Assembly (NCBI GenBank): GCA_964577955.1
Contig: CAZOAZ010000021.1
Location: forward strand, 1 to 64,000
Origin: CADEEX01 sp964577955
GTDB taxonomy: Bacteria > Acidobacteriota > Vicinamibacteria > Vicinamibacterales > CAVVIG01
DNA length: 64,000 nt
Reading direction: 5' to 3'
Part shown: positions 25,803 through 34,583 of the stretch, one piece after another
Layout: each line of letters begins with the position of its first letter
Numbering within the stretch: position 1 is the first letter of the stretch
The notes under the pieces: generated by a model
The model's input: only the letters and a program-made list of their open reading frames with translations
Database searches by the model: none
Told to the model about the DNA's origin: nothing
Translations under genes and position numbers: made by a program

Positions 25803-28800
25803 TCAGGCGGCTCCTGCGGCGCCGGCTGCGGCGTCGCGCGGCACCGACACGGCGCCGGCCACGCGCACTTGATGCCGTCGCCACATGGTGTAGGCGGCGG
25901 GGAGGACGAGGAGCGTCAGAAACATGCACGACCACAGGCCGCCGACCACCGGTGCCGCCGTGCGCGCCGAGACGTCGGCGCCGACACCGGACTCCCAGAG
26001 CATCGGTAGTAGGCCGAGCACGGTCGTGGCGACCGTCATCAGCAGCGGCCGAACGCGCGTCGCCGCACCTTCAACAATGGCGGCGTCCACGTCCGCGGGC
26101 TTCTGAATGCGGCCTTCACGCATGTACCGATCGAACGATTCATCGAGGTAGACCACCATGACGATCCCGGTTTCTGCCGCCACGCCGGCGACGGCGATGA
26201 GCCCGACCCAGACGGCCGTCGACAGGTTGTAGTGCATGAATGCCAGCAGCCAGACGCTGCCAGCCACGGCGAACGGGAGACTCGACAGCACAAGGAAGGT
26301 TTGCGGCCAGCCGCGCATCGAGAGGTAAAGCAGCGCCACGACAAGGATCAGCGTGAGCGGGATCACGTAGCGGAGACGGGCCTCCATCGCGGCGAGGAAC
26401 TCGTATTGACCGGTCCACTGCAGCCGGTAGCCCACGGGTAGCGTCAACTGCGACGCGACAACGGCCTTCGCATCGTCGACCCAACCCCCGAGGTCGCGTT
26501 GGGTCGGATCGATGTCGGCGAACACGTAGCCGACGAGAACACCGTTCTCGTCCTTGATCATCGGTGGGCCGGTTGTTATCCGAACGTCGGCGAGTTGGCC
26601 CAGTGGCACGGCGGCGCTAGGCTGGCGCCCCTGCTCCATGAAGTCCGGTACCGCGGCGCCGGCACCCATCGGCGGAGTGGCGAGACTCGTCGATGCCGCG
26701 GCGCCTCCAGCCGACATGCCGGACTGTCCGCCGCCTCCTCCCATTGATCCCATCCCTCCGCCGGCGGCCCCGCCACTTGAGACGATCATGCTGCCGGATT
26801 GGGGGCTGGCGCCCCCGCCGACGTTGCCGCCGCCGAAGTCCGCGGCACCACTCGTCGCTTGCACGGGCACGAGAATGCGGCGCAGCGCCTGCGGGTCGGA
26901 GCGTTGATCGGCGGCGTAGCGGAGATTGATCGAAAAGCGCGCGCGGCCGGCGATCGCTGTCGACACTGGCATCCCGCCGACGGCCGCTTCGACGACGTCC
27001 TGAACGTCGCGAACCGTCAACCCGTACCTTGCGATCGCTTCGCGGTTGGGCACGATGTCGACGTACTCCCGCCCTGTCTGGCGTTCGGCGAACGTACTCC
27101 GAGTACCTGGCACCTGGCGCAGCATCCCCTCGAGCGCGACGCTGACGCGCTCGATCTCCCTCAGATCCTGGCCGAAGACCTTGATCCCGACTGGCGTGCG
27201 GACACCGGTCGTCAACATGTCGATGCGCGTGCGGATCGGCGGCGAGATCGCGATCTGGTAGCCCGGCATGCGGAGCGCGGCATCGAGATCGCGCGACAGT
27301 TCTGCGAGCGTCCGTGGCTGCTGTTCAGGCCACAGGCGGCGCAAGCCGCGCTTCATCCAATCCGGAGCGGTTGCGCTATACCAGCGCGGCGTGTACCGCG
27401 TCGGCCAGTCGGATCGCGGATGCAGCGCGATGACCGATTCGATCATGTCCAGCTGCGCGGGATCGGTGGCCGTTTCCGCGCGCCCGACCTTACCGTGTAC
27501 GGAGGCGACTTCGGAGAACCCCATGATGATGCGGTCTTGCGCGGTCAGCACCCGGCGCGCCTCTTCGATCGCGATACCGGGGAATGTCGTCGGCATCACA
27601 AGGAGCGAGCCTTCGTCGAGCGGCGGCATGAACTCGGAGCCGAGTCGCTGGAAGACCGGCACGGTGGCGACCATGAGCAGCACGGCCGCGGCCACGACGA
27701 CGATCCGGAAGCGCACCACCTGGATTGCAATCGGCCGATAGAGGGCACTGAGGATCCGGCTGACCGGATTGGTCTCCTCCGTGCGGAAGCGGCCTTTCAG
27801 CAGCAGCACCATGAGCGGCGGTGCGAGTGTGATGGATAACATGGCGGCGGCGAACATCGCGAAGGTCTTCGTGTACGCCAGCGGCATGAACAGTCGCCCC
27901 GCCTGGCCGGCCAAGGTAAAGATGGGCAGGAAGCTGATCGTAATCAGCAGCAAAGAGAAGAAGATCGGTCGCCCGACTTCTTTGCAGGCCTCGACGATGA
28001 TCCGCTCACGATCGGAACCGGCCGGCGCTACGGCGAGGCGCACGTGCGCGTTCTCGATCAGCACGATCACCGCGTCGCCAAGTTCGCCGACGGCGATCGC
28101 GATGCCACCGAGCGACATGATGTTGGACGACAGACCCATGTAGCGGATCCCGATAAAGGACATCAGCACGGAGAGCGGGAGCACGATCATCACGACCAGG
28201 GCCGATCTCGCATGGAAGAGAAACACCAGGCAGATCACCGTGACGATGACAGCCTGTTGAATCAGCGTGTCAGTCAAGGTCTGGACGGATCCGAGAATCA
28301 ACTCCGATCGGTCATAGGTCGGGATAAAGCGAACGCCCTCTGGGAGGCGGAGTGTCGCGATTTGAGACTGCAGAGCGCGGATCACTTGGAGCGCGTTGGA
28401 GCCGATGCGCATAACGACGATGCCACCGACGGCTTCCCCGCCCCCATTCCAATCGGCAGCTCCCCGCCGTATTTCCGGGCCGTACCCGACGCGCGCGACA
28501 TCGCCAAGCCGAATCGGCGTGCCGGCCGGGCCGACCGCCACCACGCTCTGTTCGAGATCCTTCAGTTCCTTGACATAGCCGCGCCCGCGCAGCACGTACT
28601 CGCGCCCGGCGAGTTCCAGCACCCGTGCGCCAACTTCAGCGTTCGCATCGCGGACGGATCGGGTGATGTCGGTGACGGTGAGGCCGAACGCGACCAGTTT
28701 GTCGGGGTCGATCACGATCTGATACTGACGCTCGAACCCGCCGAGGGAGGCGACTTCGGCGACGCCCGAGACAGCCTGAAGCGCCGGGCGGACGGTGAAA

Positions 28801-29282
28801 TCCTGCAGAGCTCGGAGGTCTGCGAGATTCATCCGCCGCGTGCTGTCCGCCAGTACGTACTGATAAATCCAACCCACACCGCTTGCGTCGGGACCGAGCG
28901 TTGGAGACACGCCAGGGGGCAGCAATTGCTGCACACGGCCCAACTGCTCGAGGACTCGCGTTCTTGCCCAGTAGATGTCGGTGCCCTCTCCGAAGAGGGC
29001 ATACGTGAAGCTCATGCCGAACATCGAGTAGCCGCGGACCGTTTGGACGCCCGGCGTGCTCTGAAGCGCACGTACCAGAGGGTAGGTAATCTGATCCTCG
29101 ACCAGATCGGGACTGCGGCCCATCCACTCGGTGAAGATGATGACCTGTGGGTCGGAGATGTCGGGCAGGGCGTCCAGCGGCGTCCTGCGTGCGGAATCGG
29201 CCGCGAACAGAGCGAGCACGAGCACCGCAGCGAAGACGACCCACTTATGGCGAACCGAGAGCTCGATGATGCGTTCAACCAT
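25803..29282 (-). CDS. cusA: CusA-type heavy-metal RND pump with Gly/Met-rich insert
   Basis: Inner-membrane proton antiporter of a tripartite Cu/Ag efflux system. It has the HME-RND start (LSVRHKWVVF, PLDALPDISDPQVIIFTEW), the TM4 proton-relay region (GELGDAVIVLIENAH) and the C-terminal KxxxA-like repeats. TM4 lacks the DFGxxVDG form of the czcA genes at 36622 and 52214, pointing to the monovalent-metal subgroup. At 1159 residues it is ~110 longer than usual: an insert around bases 26640-26870 is rich in Gly, Ser, Ala and Met (GGGMGSMGGGGGQSGMSAGG). Seven bases separate it from the membrane-fusion gene. Confidence 0.94.
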   Translation of the reverse strand: MVERIIELSVRHKWVVFAAVLVLALFAADSARRTPLDALPDISDPQVIIFTEWMGRSPDLVEDQITYPLVRALQSTPGVQTVRGYSMFGMSFTYALFGEGTDIYWARTRVLEQLGRVQQLLPPGVSPTLGPDASGVGWIYQYVLADSTRRMNLADLRALQDFTVRPALQAVSGVAEVASLGGFERQYQIVIDPDKLVAFGLTVTDITRSVRDANAEVGARVLELAGREYVLRGRGYVKELKDLEQSVVAVGPAGTPIRLGDVARVGYGPEIRRGAADWNGGGEAVGGIVVMRIGSNALQVIRALQSQIATLRLPEGVRFIPTYDRSELILGSVQTLTDTLIQQAVIVTVICLVFLFHARSALVVMIVLPLSVLMSFIGIRYMGLSSNIMSLGGIAIAVGELGDAVIVLIENAHVRLAVAPAGSDRERIIVEACKEVGRPIFFSLLLITISFLPIFTLAGQAGRLFMPLAYTKTFAMFAAAMLSITLAPPLMVLLLKGRFRTEETNPVSRILSALYRPIAIQVVRFRIVVVAAAVLLMVATVPVFQRLGSEFMPPLDEGSLLVMPTTFPGIAIEEARRVLTAQDRIIMGFSEVASVHGKVGRAETATDPAQLDMIESVIALHPRSDWPTRYTPRWYSATAPDWMKRGLRRLWPEQQPRTLAELSRDLDAALRMPGYQIAISPPIRTRIDMLTTGVRTPVGIKVFGQDLREIERVSVALEGMLRQVPGTRSTFAERQTGREYVDIVPNREAIARYGLTVRDVQDVVEAAVGGMPVSTAIAGRARFSINLRYAADQRSDPQALRRILVPVQATSGAADFGGGNVGGGASPQSGSMIVSSGGAAGGGMGSMGGGGGQSGMSAGGAAASTSLATPPMGAGAAVPDFMEQGRQPSAAVPLGQLADVRITTGPPMIKDENGVLVGYVFADIDPTQRDLGGWVDDAKAVVASQLTLPVGYRLQWTGQYEFLAAMEARLRYVIPLTLILVVALLYLSMRGWPQTFLVLSSLPFAVAGSVWLLAFMHYNLSTAVWVGLIAVAGVAAETGIVMVVYLDESFDRYMREGRIQKPADVDAAIVEGAATRVRPLLMTVATTVLGLLPMLWESGVGADVSARTAAPVVGGLWSCMFLTLLVLPAAYTMWRRHQVRVAGAVSVPRDAAAGAAGAA

Positions 29283-29288
29283 CGGCGG

Positions 29289-30572
29289 TTACTTTTGGTG
29301 CCCGGAGTGTGATTCGACTGCCGGGACCGAGGTCTTATCCGTCCCCGCTTGCGGGGCGGGTGCAGTTGGCGGCGTATTCTGCGGCGTCGCCGGCGTACCG
29401 TGGCTATGTCCGCCGGCTCCGCCGGTCGCTCGCAGCCGGCTTTCCGAATCGAGCAGGAACACGCCAGCCGAGACGACGCGATCGCCGAGTTCGAGACCGC
29501 TTTGGATTTCGACGCGATCCGCCAACTGCACGCCGAGCGACACCACGCGCGGCTCGAATCGATCGCCAGCGGCGACGAAGACGTGCTGCTCGGCACCTGT
29601 GTCCACGACCGCGTCGCGCGGCACAGTGAGCACTTGGCGCCCTGGCGATTCAAAGGCGGCGGTACCGTACAGACCCGGTCTGAGCCCACCCGTCGGATTC
29701 GCGGCGGAAAACCGAACCCTGAGGGTGCGTGTCCTCTCGGTGAGTGTCGGGTACAGAAAATCCACGCGTGCCGAAAACGGTGGAGCACCTGAGGCGGGGA
29801 ATTCGAGGCGGGCGATAGTGCCGACGCGAATACCAGGGATGTTCGCTTCGGGCACCTCCGCCAGGACCCAGATCCGCGACAGATCCGCGATCGTCAGCAA
29901 CGTGGTAGACGGGTCGACCGATGTGCCGACGGTGATCCCTCGGTTCACGACCACACCGCTCCGAGGTGCCGCAATCGTGATCAATCGCCGGGGTTCGCCC
30001 GTCTGCTCGATGGCGTCGATCTCGGCCGGCGTCATTCCGAGGACGGTGAGGCGCGTTCGCCCGCTCGCAATCACCGCGCTTGCAATCCCCGATGCCGTGG
30101 TATTTCTGCGCGCGGCGAGGTACTCGGCCTGCGAGGAGAGCAGTTCTTGCGAAAAAATCCGGGCGAGTGGCTGGCCGGCGGTGACGATTTCACCAGTGGT
30201 ATTGACGTCTAGCTGTTCCACCCATCCCGCGACGCGGGTATGGACGTGGGAGATCGTTGATTCGTCGGGCACGATCGTCGCCACCGCGCGGACTGATTGC
30301 GTCAGCGATTCACGTCGCACCGGCTCGACGCGAATGTCGAGCGCCTGGACGGTCGCCGCGTTGACCTCCACGGGAACTCGGCTCTGCGCGGCGGCGGCTG
30401 CGGTTGACAGCTCGGCCACGGGGGGCGAGAGCGTTTGCGATTGGTTCTGCCGCTCGAACGGCCACGACTCGCGCGCGCGCTGCACCCAGAGCGCGGTCGT
30501 GAACACGGCTGCCGTCGCAAGCGCAGAAAGCAGCGGAACACCGATACGTCGGAGCAAAGGGGACGTCGTCAC
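29289..30572 (-). CDS. cusB: CusB-type membrane fusion protein
   Basis: Periplasmic adaptor of the Cus-like pump. After an N-terminal membrane anchor (residues ~6-30) come the barrel-sandwich halves (RVAGWVEQLDVNTTGEIVTAG and IAAPRSGVVVNRGI), a helical hairpin, a beta-barrel (FPASGAPPFSARVDFLYP) and the membrane-proximal domain. The C-terminus is His-rich (GGHSHG, HSGHQK), fitting metal binding. The GTG at 30572 overlaps the stop of the outer-membrane gene (GTGA), so translation is coupled; a farther ATG at 30620 is rejected for this reason. Confidence 0.93.
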   Translation of the reverse strand: MTTSPLLRRIGVPLLSALATAAVFTTALWVQRARESWPFERQNQSQTLSPPVAELSTAAAAAQSRVPVEVNAATVQALDIRVEPVRRESLTQSVRAVATIVPDESTISHVHTRVAGWVEQLDVNTTGEIVTAGQPLARIFSQELLSSQAEYLAARRNTTASGIASAVIASGRTRLTVLGMTPAEIDAIEQTGEPRRLITIAAPRSGVVVNRGITVGTSVDPSTTLLTIADLSRIWVLAEVPEANIPGIRVGTIARLEFPASGAPPFSARVDFLYPTLTERTRTLRVRFSAANPTGGLRPGLYGTAAFESPGRQVLTVPRDAVVDTGAEQHVFVAAGDRFEPRVVSLGVQLADRVEIQSGLELGDRVVSAGVFLLDSESRLRATGGAGGHSHGTPATPQNTPPTAPAPQAGTDKTSVPAVESHSGHQK

Positions 30573-31846
30573 TGAATCATCCCAGCGTAGGATCCGATAG
30601 CGCGTCCGAGACGCGCCCACGCGAGTCCCAGCGCGGTATCCGCGGCAATCGCGTCGGCTTGCACGAGCCAGAGTGCCTGCACTGCTTCGATGACGCTGAC
30701 GAGCGGCAATTGGCCCGAGGTGTAGCCGGCGACCGCCGGTTCGATGGCCATGCGGGCGCGAGGAAGCACATCGGCGGCGAGCGCCACCTGACGATCGCGC
30801 GCTGCCTGTAATTGAGAGACGGCGACCGCGGCGTCTCCTTCGATCATCCGGGTCATCGCACGCAGATCGGCTTCGGACATCGCGCGCATGGCTTGCGCCT
30901 CTGCAACGCCGGCGTGGAGCTTCCCACGCCAGATCGGGAGACTGAGACCGACCATGGCCATCCAGCCGTTGCCGTCCGTCATCGTATAGGCAGGCCCGGT
31001 GCGGATCGTCGCCATCGGTCGAAACATGTCGCGCATGACGTCCACATCCGCTGCGGCGCGGAGAATCTCGGCGCGTCCCGCGGCCAGTTCCGGTCGCGTC
31101 GTCAACGCCGCCTTGATGGCTGACCAGGGCGGAGGCGGCTGCGCCAAGGCGAGCGCCTCGAGCGTCGGTACGGGACTGTCCGCGTCGCGAGCGAGGCTGG
31201 CGTTGAGCATGGCCTCGGCACCGCGCACTTCGCTGACGAGAGTGCCGGCGAATGCCTGAAGCCGGGCCACTTCCAATTCGGCGCGCAACACATCAGACTG
31301 CGGCGCGGTCCCACTGGCATAGCGAGCCGTCGCGGCGCTGACGACATCTCGAGCGAAGGCCAGTTGCTCGGTGACAAGCGCCTGAGTTCGCCGGCGCTCC
31401 TGCAGCATCAGAAAGGCGTTGACGGCCTGGAGGCCCACATCCAGCGTCGTGCGGTTCACGTCGGCTCGTAGCCGTTCGACATCGGCGAGCGCAGAGGCGC
31501 GACGATGCTGACGAATGGGGGACAACGGAATCTGTTGCTCAATCGTGAAACTCACATTCGCACCCTCGAGCATGAAGGGGAGGTGATCGAGCGAGGGAGA
31601 AATCATCGGATCGTCGAGGGCAGACACGATGATCGGACGCGCCTCCCCGGCGCGCACGCGCGCGCGCGCCGTCTCGATCTCATCGCGCCGCTCGCCAGCG
31701 AGTTTCACGACGTCGCCGAGTCCGAGCGGCGAGGGCAGCGGCACCGCGTCCTGAGCAACCACAGTGGCCATCGCTGCCACGAGGCAGAGCGCCAGGACAA
31801 GAGTGAATCGACGCGTGGTCAGTTGTTCCATCGTGCGTACGGCCAT
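30569..31846 (-). CDS. cusC: TolC/CusC-type outer-membrane efflux protein
   Basis: Signal peptide (residues ~10-32), then the two tandem helical repeats of the outer-membrane efflux family: GLGDVVKLAGERRDEIETA, PMISPSLDHLPF, LQAVNAFLMLQERRRTQAL and the second repeat LTTRPELAAGRAEIL with SLPIWRGKLHAGV. Met residues are frequent (MRDMFRPMAT, MTDGNGWMAMVG), consistent with copper export. First of the three pump genes; an alternative start is the ATG at 31831. The previous gene ends 18 bases upstream. Confidence 0.9.
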   Translation of the reverse strand: MAVRTMEQLTTRRFTLVLALCLVAAMATVVAQDAVPLPSPLGLGDVVKLAGERRDEIETARARVRAGEARPIIVSALDDPMISPSLDHLPFMLEGANVSFTIEQQIPLSPIRQHRRASALADVERLRADVNRTTLDVGLQAVNAFLMLQERRRTQALVTEQLAFARDVVSAATARYASGTAPQSDVLRAELEVARLQAFAGTLVSEVRGAEAMLNASLARDADSPVPTLEALALAQPPPPWSAIKAALTTRPELAAGRAEILRAAADVDVMRDMFRPMATIRTGPAYTMTDGNGWMAMVGLSLPIWRGKLHAGVAEAQAMRAMSEADLRAMTRMIEGDAAVAVSQLQAARDRQVALAADVLPRARMAIEPAVAGYTSGQLPLVSVIEAVQALWLVQADAIAADTALGLAWARLGRAIGSYAGMIQ

Positions 31847-31864
31847 TCCCTCGGTGCAGTCGGT

Positions 31865-32554
31865 TCAGCGCGCCGTGCCGGCCATCTGCTTGTGCATTTC
31901 CGCTGCCGCAGTGGCCTCCTTGGCTTCGTCGCGCGCCAAGCGAGCCAGGCGGTCACAATGCACGGCCGCCTGCGCAATGCGCGTGCCTCGATAAGCCTGT
32001 CCTGTGGCGAGATGATCGGTCGCCTCTGTGCTGTACCGCTTCGCCGACGTCGTGAAGTACTCCTGGAGGGCACGATGATCGGCCGCCGTGCTGGCTTTGG
32101 CGGCCAGTGCCGTGAGTTCCTCTGTGGTGGGTGTGGGCGCGCCGGTACCCTGTTCGAAACGTGAGGCACCGCGCGGCGGCACGGATGCTTTGCCCGCGCC
32201 AAGTTTCTCGTGATACGCCGCGAGCTCGCGCAGTGTCGCGGCTGACTGAAGGTTTAGTTGCTCGAGGCGCTTACAGTGATCGGCCGCAGTGTTGGCGGCG
32301 TGTCGGCCGATCGGGCTAGAGATGAATGCTTGCGCCATGGCGCTGTGGCGTCTGGCATCAGCCGCGTGCTGCTCAGCAAGGACAGCGAAATGTACTTCAA
32401 GCCGAGCATGATCGGCGGGTTCCGCACGCTTGACGAGTTCCTGTACTTCGAATGCATTCAGAACCGCGGACGATGTCGTTTGGGCACGCGCGCCACCCGC
32501 AAACGCCAGGGACCACAAACCGAGTGACGCCAGGCCAAGACCGATTGCTCTCAT
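31865..32554 (-). CDS. Exported two-repeat helical protein, copy 2 of a local family
   Basis: A 229-residue periplasmic protein with a signal peptide (cleavage after ARAQ). It consists of two homologous helical repeats of ~75 residues. Each has ADHxxLxxxF...A..Y/H...A..H, a short GRxxAN or GTRIAQ link, and HCxRL: compare ADHARLEVHFAVLAEQH with ADHRALQEYFTTSAKRY. Conserved His, Glu and Cys positions suggest a metal-binding helical bundle, though no known family is recognised. A strong AGGAGG ribosome site precedes the ATG. It lies between its paralogue at 32583 and the Cus-like pump. Confidence 0.82.
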   Translation of the reverse strand: MRAIGLGLASLGLWSLAFAGGARAQTTSSAVLNAFEVQELVKRAEPADHARLEVHFAVLAEQHAADARRHSAMAQAFISSPIGRHAANTAADHCKRLEQLNLQSAATLRELAAYHEKLGAGKASVPPRGASRFEQGTGAPTPTTEELTALAAKASTAADHRALQEYFTTSAKRYSTEATDHLATGQAYRGTRIAQAAVHCDRLARLARDEAKEATAAAEMHKQMAGTAR

Positions 32555-32582
32555 GACAGATAACCCTCCTGAACGTTCAATC

Positions 32583-33272
32583 TCACCGCGCGGCGCCGGC
32601 CATTTGCTTGTGCATCTCCGCGGCTGCCGTCGCCTTCTTCGCTGAGTCGCGCGCGAGCTGCGCTAGAAGATCGTGATGCACCGCGGCTTGTGCGATTTTC
32701 GTCCCGCGGTAGGCCTGCGCCAAGGCGACATGTTCGCCGGCTTCCGTCGTGTCTCGTTTCGCCAGATTCAGGAAGTAGTCTTCGAGGGCGCGATGATCAG
32801 CGGGCGTGCTGGCCTTGGCCGCCATCGCGTTGAGTTCCTGGTCCGTCGGTTTCTGCGCGCCGGCACCACTTTCGAACGGTCTCGCGCCCGCGGGCGGCTT
32901 CACCGCCGCGCCAACCGCCAGTCCCTTGTGATACGTGGCCAGGTCACGCAGCGTCTTCGACGACTTCGAATTGAGATCAGCGAGCTGTCTGCAGTGTTGG
33001 GCCATGCCCGTTCCCAAATTGCGAATGGGGTTCCCAGTGAAACTCTGCGACATCGATGTGTGTCGCTTGGCTTCGGCGTCATAGCGATCAGCGAGCGCCG
33101 CGAAATGATCGGCCAGACGCGCGTTGTCAGCCGGCTCCGCCCGCTTGACGAGCTGCTGCACTTCGAGCGAGTTCAAGAGCATCGAGGATGATTCTTGCGC
33201 CGGAATATTCGGCGAGTACGCCAGCAAGATAAGCGCAGCAACCGAAACCCAGCTAGTCTGATGTGTTCTCAT
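32583..33272 (-). CDS. Exported two-repeat helical protein, copy 1 of a local family
   Basis: Paralogue of the protein at 31865 over its whole length: signal peptide, first repeat EVQQLVKRAEPADNARLADHF...CRQLADLNSK, second repeat ADHRALEDYFLNLAKRD ending in AAEMHKQMAG, which is nearly identical to the end of the next gene. Repeat 2 has HHD where copy 2 has HCD, so the Cys is not absolutely kept. AAGGAGG stands ten bases before the ATG. It is the first gene behind the sigma-54-like promoter at 33384 and so heads the operon running to 21375. Confidence 0.82.
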   Translation of the reverse strand: MRTHQTSWVSVAALILLAYSPNIPAQESSSMLLNSLEVQQLVKRAEPADNARLADHFAALADRYDAEAKRHTSMSQSFTGNPIRNLGTGMAQHCRQLADLNSKSSKTLRDLATYHKGLAVGAAVKPPAGARPFESGAGAQKPTDQELNAMAAKASTPADHRALEDYFLNLAKRDTTEAGEHVALAQAYRGTKIAQAAVHHDLLAQLARDSAKKATAAAEMHKQMAGAAR

Positions 33273-33369
33273 CACTTGATAACCTCCTTCGTGACCGAGG
33301 TCACGATATGTTGTGAGTGCCCTACGTCACAGAGGGTCGGCATGATTAAGCCTGTCCACTACGACAATA

Positions 33370-33384
33370 GCAACTGCGAAGCCA
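33370..33384 (-). promoter_or_regulatory. Putative sigma-54 promoter of the Cus-like operon
   Basis: Read on the minus strand the element is TGGCTTCGCAGTTGC, with full TGGC and TTGC at the right spacing. Transcription would start near 33358, about 85 bases before the first gene (33272). The gap 33273-33760 holds no convincing gene. Confidence 0.6.
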
Positions 33385-33489
33385 GCGCGGCTTAGAACTT
33401 CCTGACGAGAAATGCCTAATAAATCGTTGACCGTGAATACGCCGGCTCAGTCGAAGCTGCGGGAATTCTCTGATTGAAAGGGAAATTTT

Positions 33490-33519
33490 GCGATGCGCAG
33501 ACTCCAACGCGCATCAGAA
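33490..33519 (-). promoter_or_regulatory. Half-sites similar to the TGTCTGAT enhancer motif
   Basis: On the minus strand TTCTGATGCGCG (33519-33508) and AGTCTGCGCATCGC (33503-33490) resemble the TGTCTGATTTGCG repeats found elsewhere. They lie 106-135 bases upstream of the promoter at 33384. The match is weaker than at the other sites. Confidence 0.3.
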
Positions 33520-33699
33520 GACGGCACCGTGCTCAGCCTGCAGGTGCAGGCTCGGCGTTGCTGTTCGATTTCAGACAGCTCTGGAGGTGACGCTGCACCA
33601 AAGCGACCAGCATTAGACGAGATTTTAGAGGGTTCACCTCGAAGGCGGGCGTTGTACAAGACGGACGCCGGCGAATATCGACCAGACGAGGAGGGCCGA

Positions 33700-33719
33700 C
33701 CCCGGAACCGTTTCCGGGG
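33700..33719. terminator. Strong GC hairpin, possible terminator
   Basis: CCCCGGAA, a four-base loop and TTCCGGGG form a perfect 8-bp stem about 40 bases beyond the stop of the gene at 33761. There is no following T-run on either strand, so intrinsic termination is uncertain. Confidence 0.35.
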
Positions 33720-33760
33720 CCGCCCTGGATTCAACCGCGCGTGAGAAACGCGGCCTGAGG

Positions 33761-34144
33761 CTACTTGGCCAACTTCTCGTGTTCCGCCGCAATTTCTCGA
33801 GCATCTTTCGCCGCTTCCTTGAGCGAGGCCGAAAGCCGGTCGCAATGTTGGGCGCGCTTCGCCGCGCTGCCAGGAAACAACCTACCGTTGATAGTGTCTC
33901 CAGCCTTGCGCTCGGCCTGGCCTTGCGCCGCATGATCGGCCGCTTCCGCCTCGTACTTCGCCGCGAGCGCCAAAAAGTGCCGCTGGAGTTTCGCGTGATC
34001 GGCCCGGGTCTTCGCGGTCATGGCAAGTTCCTGGGCCTGCTTGCCCGGAAGCAGATCGGAAGACTGTTGTGCCAGAAGCGGTCGTGAAGCTGCGAGTGCC
34101 GCCACCGCCAACACGGCGAGGGCGAAATTTCTCAGCGTTCTCAT
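33761..34144 (-). CDS. Exported one-repeat helical protein, copy 3 of a local family
   Basis: A 127-residue exported protein with a signal peptide (cleavage after LLAQ). It has a single copy of the helical repeat that is doubled in the proteins at 31865 and 32583: ADHAKLQRHFLALAAKYEAE, then HCDRLSASLKEAAKD and a final AAEHEKLAK. The start at 34144 is fixed by GGAGGGAG upstream; the frame is open much farther but without a signal peptide. It has its own sigma-54-like promoter at 34230 and is followed by the hairpin at 33700, so it is probably a separate transcript. Confidence 0.82.
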   Translation of the reverse strand: MRTLRNFALAVLAVAALAASRPLLAQQSSDLLPGKQAQELAMTAKTRADHAKLQRHFLALAAKYEAEAADHAAQGQAERKAGDTINGRLFPGSAAKRAQHCDRLSASLKEAAKDAREIAAEHEKLAK

Positions 34145-34215
34145 TGCTGCTCCCTCCGTTGAACTAGTCGAGCTGTGTTTGTGCGGGCGTGCCAACTGGT
34201 TGACCGCAATCTCCC

Positions 34216-34230
34216 GCAAATGGCAGGCCG
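34216..34230 (-). promoter_or_regulatory. Putative sigma-54 promoter
   Basis: Minus-strand CGGCCTGCCATTTGC matches GGC, the G at position 7 and TTGC of the consensus with correct spacing. The start site would be near 34204, 60 bases before the gene at 34144. Confidence 0.55.
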
Positions 34231-34289
34231 AAGCGATTCTAATCAGTCTCGTCGATTCTCTTAAAACTCCCGCACTATTCGGATGAGGA

Positions 34290-34343
34290 ATCAGACATTT
34301 CATCGTCTGATCGCAGAATACCAATATTTGTGTCTGATTTGCG
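34290..34343 (-). promoter_or_regulatory. Inverted repeat and half-site of the TGTCTGAT type
   Basis: ATCAGAC at 34290-34296 and GTCTGAT at 34305-34311 are perfect inverted arms with an 8-base gap. Another copy, TGTCTGATTTGCG, begins at 34331. They are 60-115 bases upstream of the promoter at 34230, as for the other sigma-54-like promoters. Confidence 0.5.
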
Positions 34344-34583
34344 TCGCGGAACTTAAAGGTTCGCGAAAGTCGGTCAAGTTTCGATGAGCACCAGCGATTC
34401 TAGCCACAACAGCAGCACGTCGTCGAGTGGGCGGCCTTATGGCGCCGGGAATCGACTCCGCCGAGGCCGGAATCGGGCGGCGCTTCGTTCCGCTCCATGT
34501 CGACTGTCTGGCCAACGCCCTTCAATGCGTCGGGCGTTTGGGACGCGCGGTGCACGGCGCAACTGCACGACATGCCCTCGGCT

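Noticed and set aside
25953..31994. Long plus-strand open frames opposite the Cus operon (for example 26799-27839, 28044-29312, 29131-30600)
   Set aside because: They are antisense to well-conserved pump genes, have low-complexity Arg/His/Asp-rich or Arg/Ser/Thr-rich composition and no ribosome site; they result from high GC content.
33493..33744. 83-codon plus-strand frame between the periplasmic protein genes
   Set aside because: It overlaps the enhancer-like sites and the hairpin, lacks a ribosome site and has no recognisable pattern; too weak to call.
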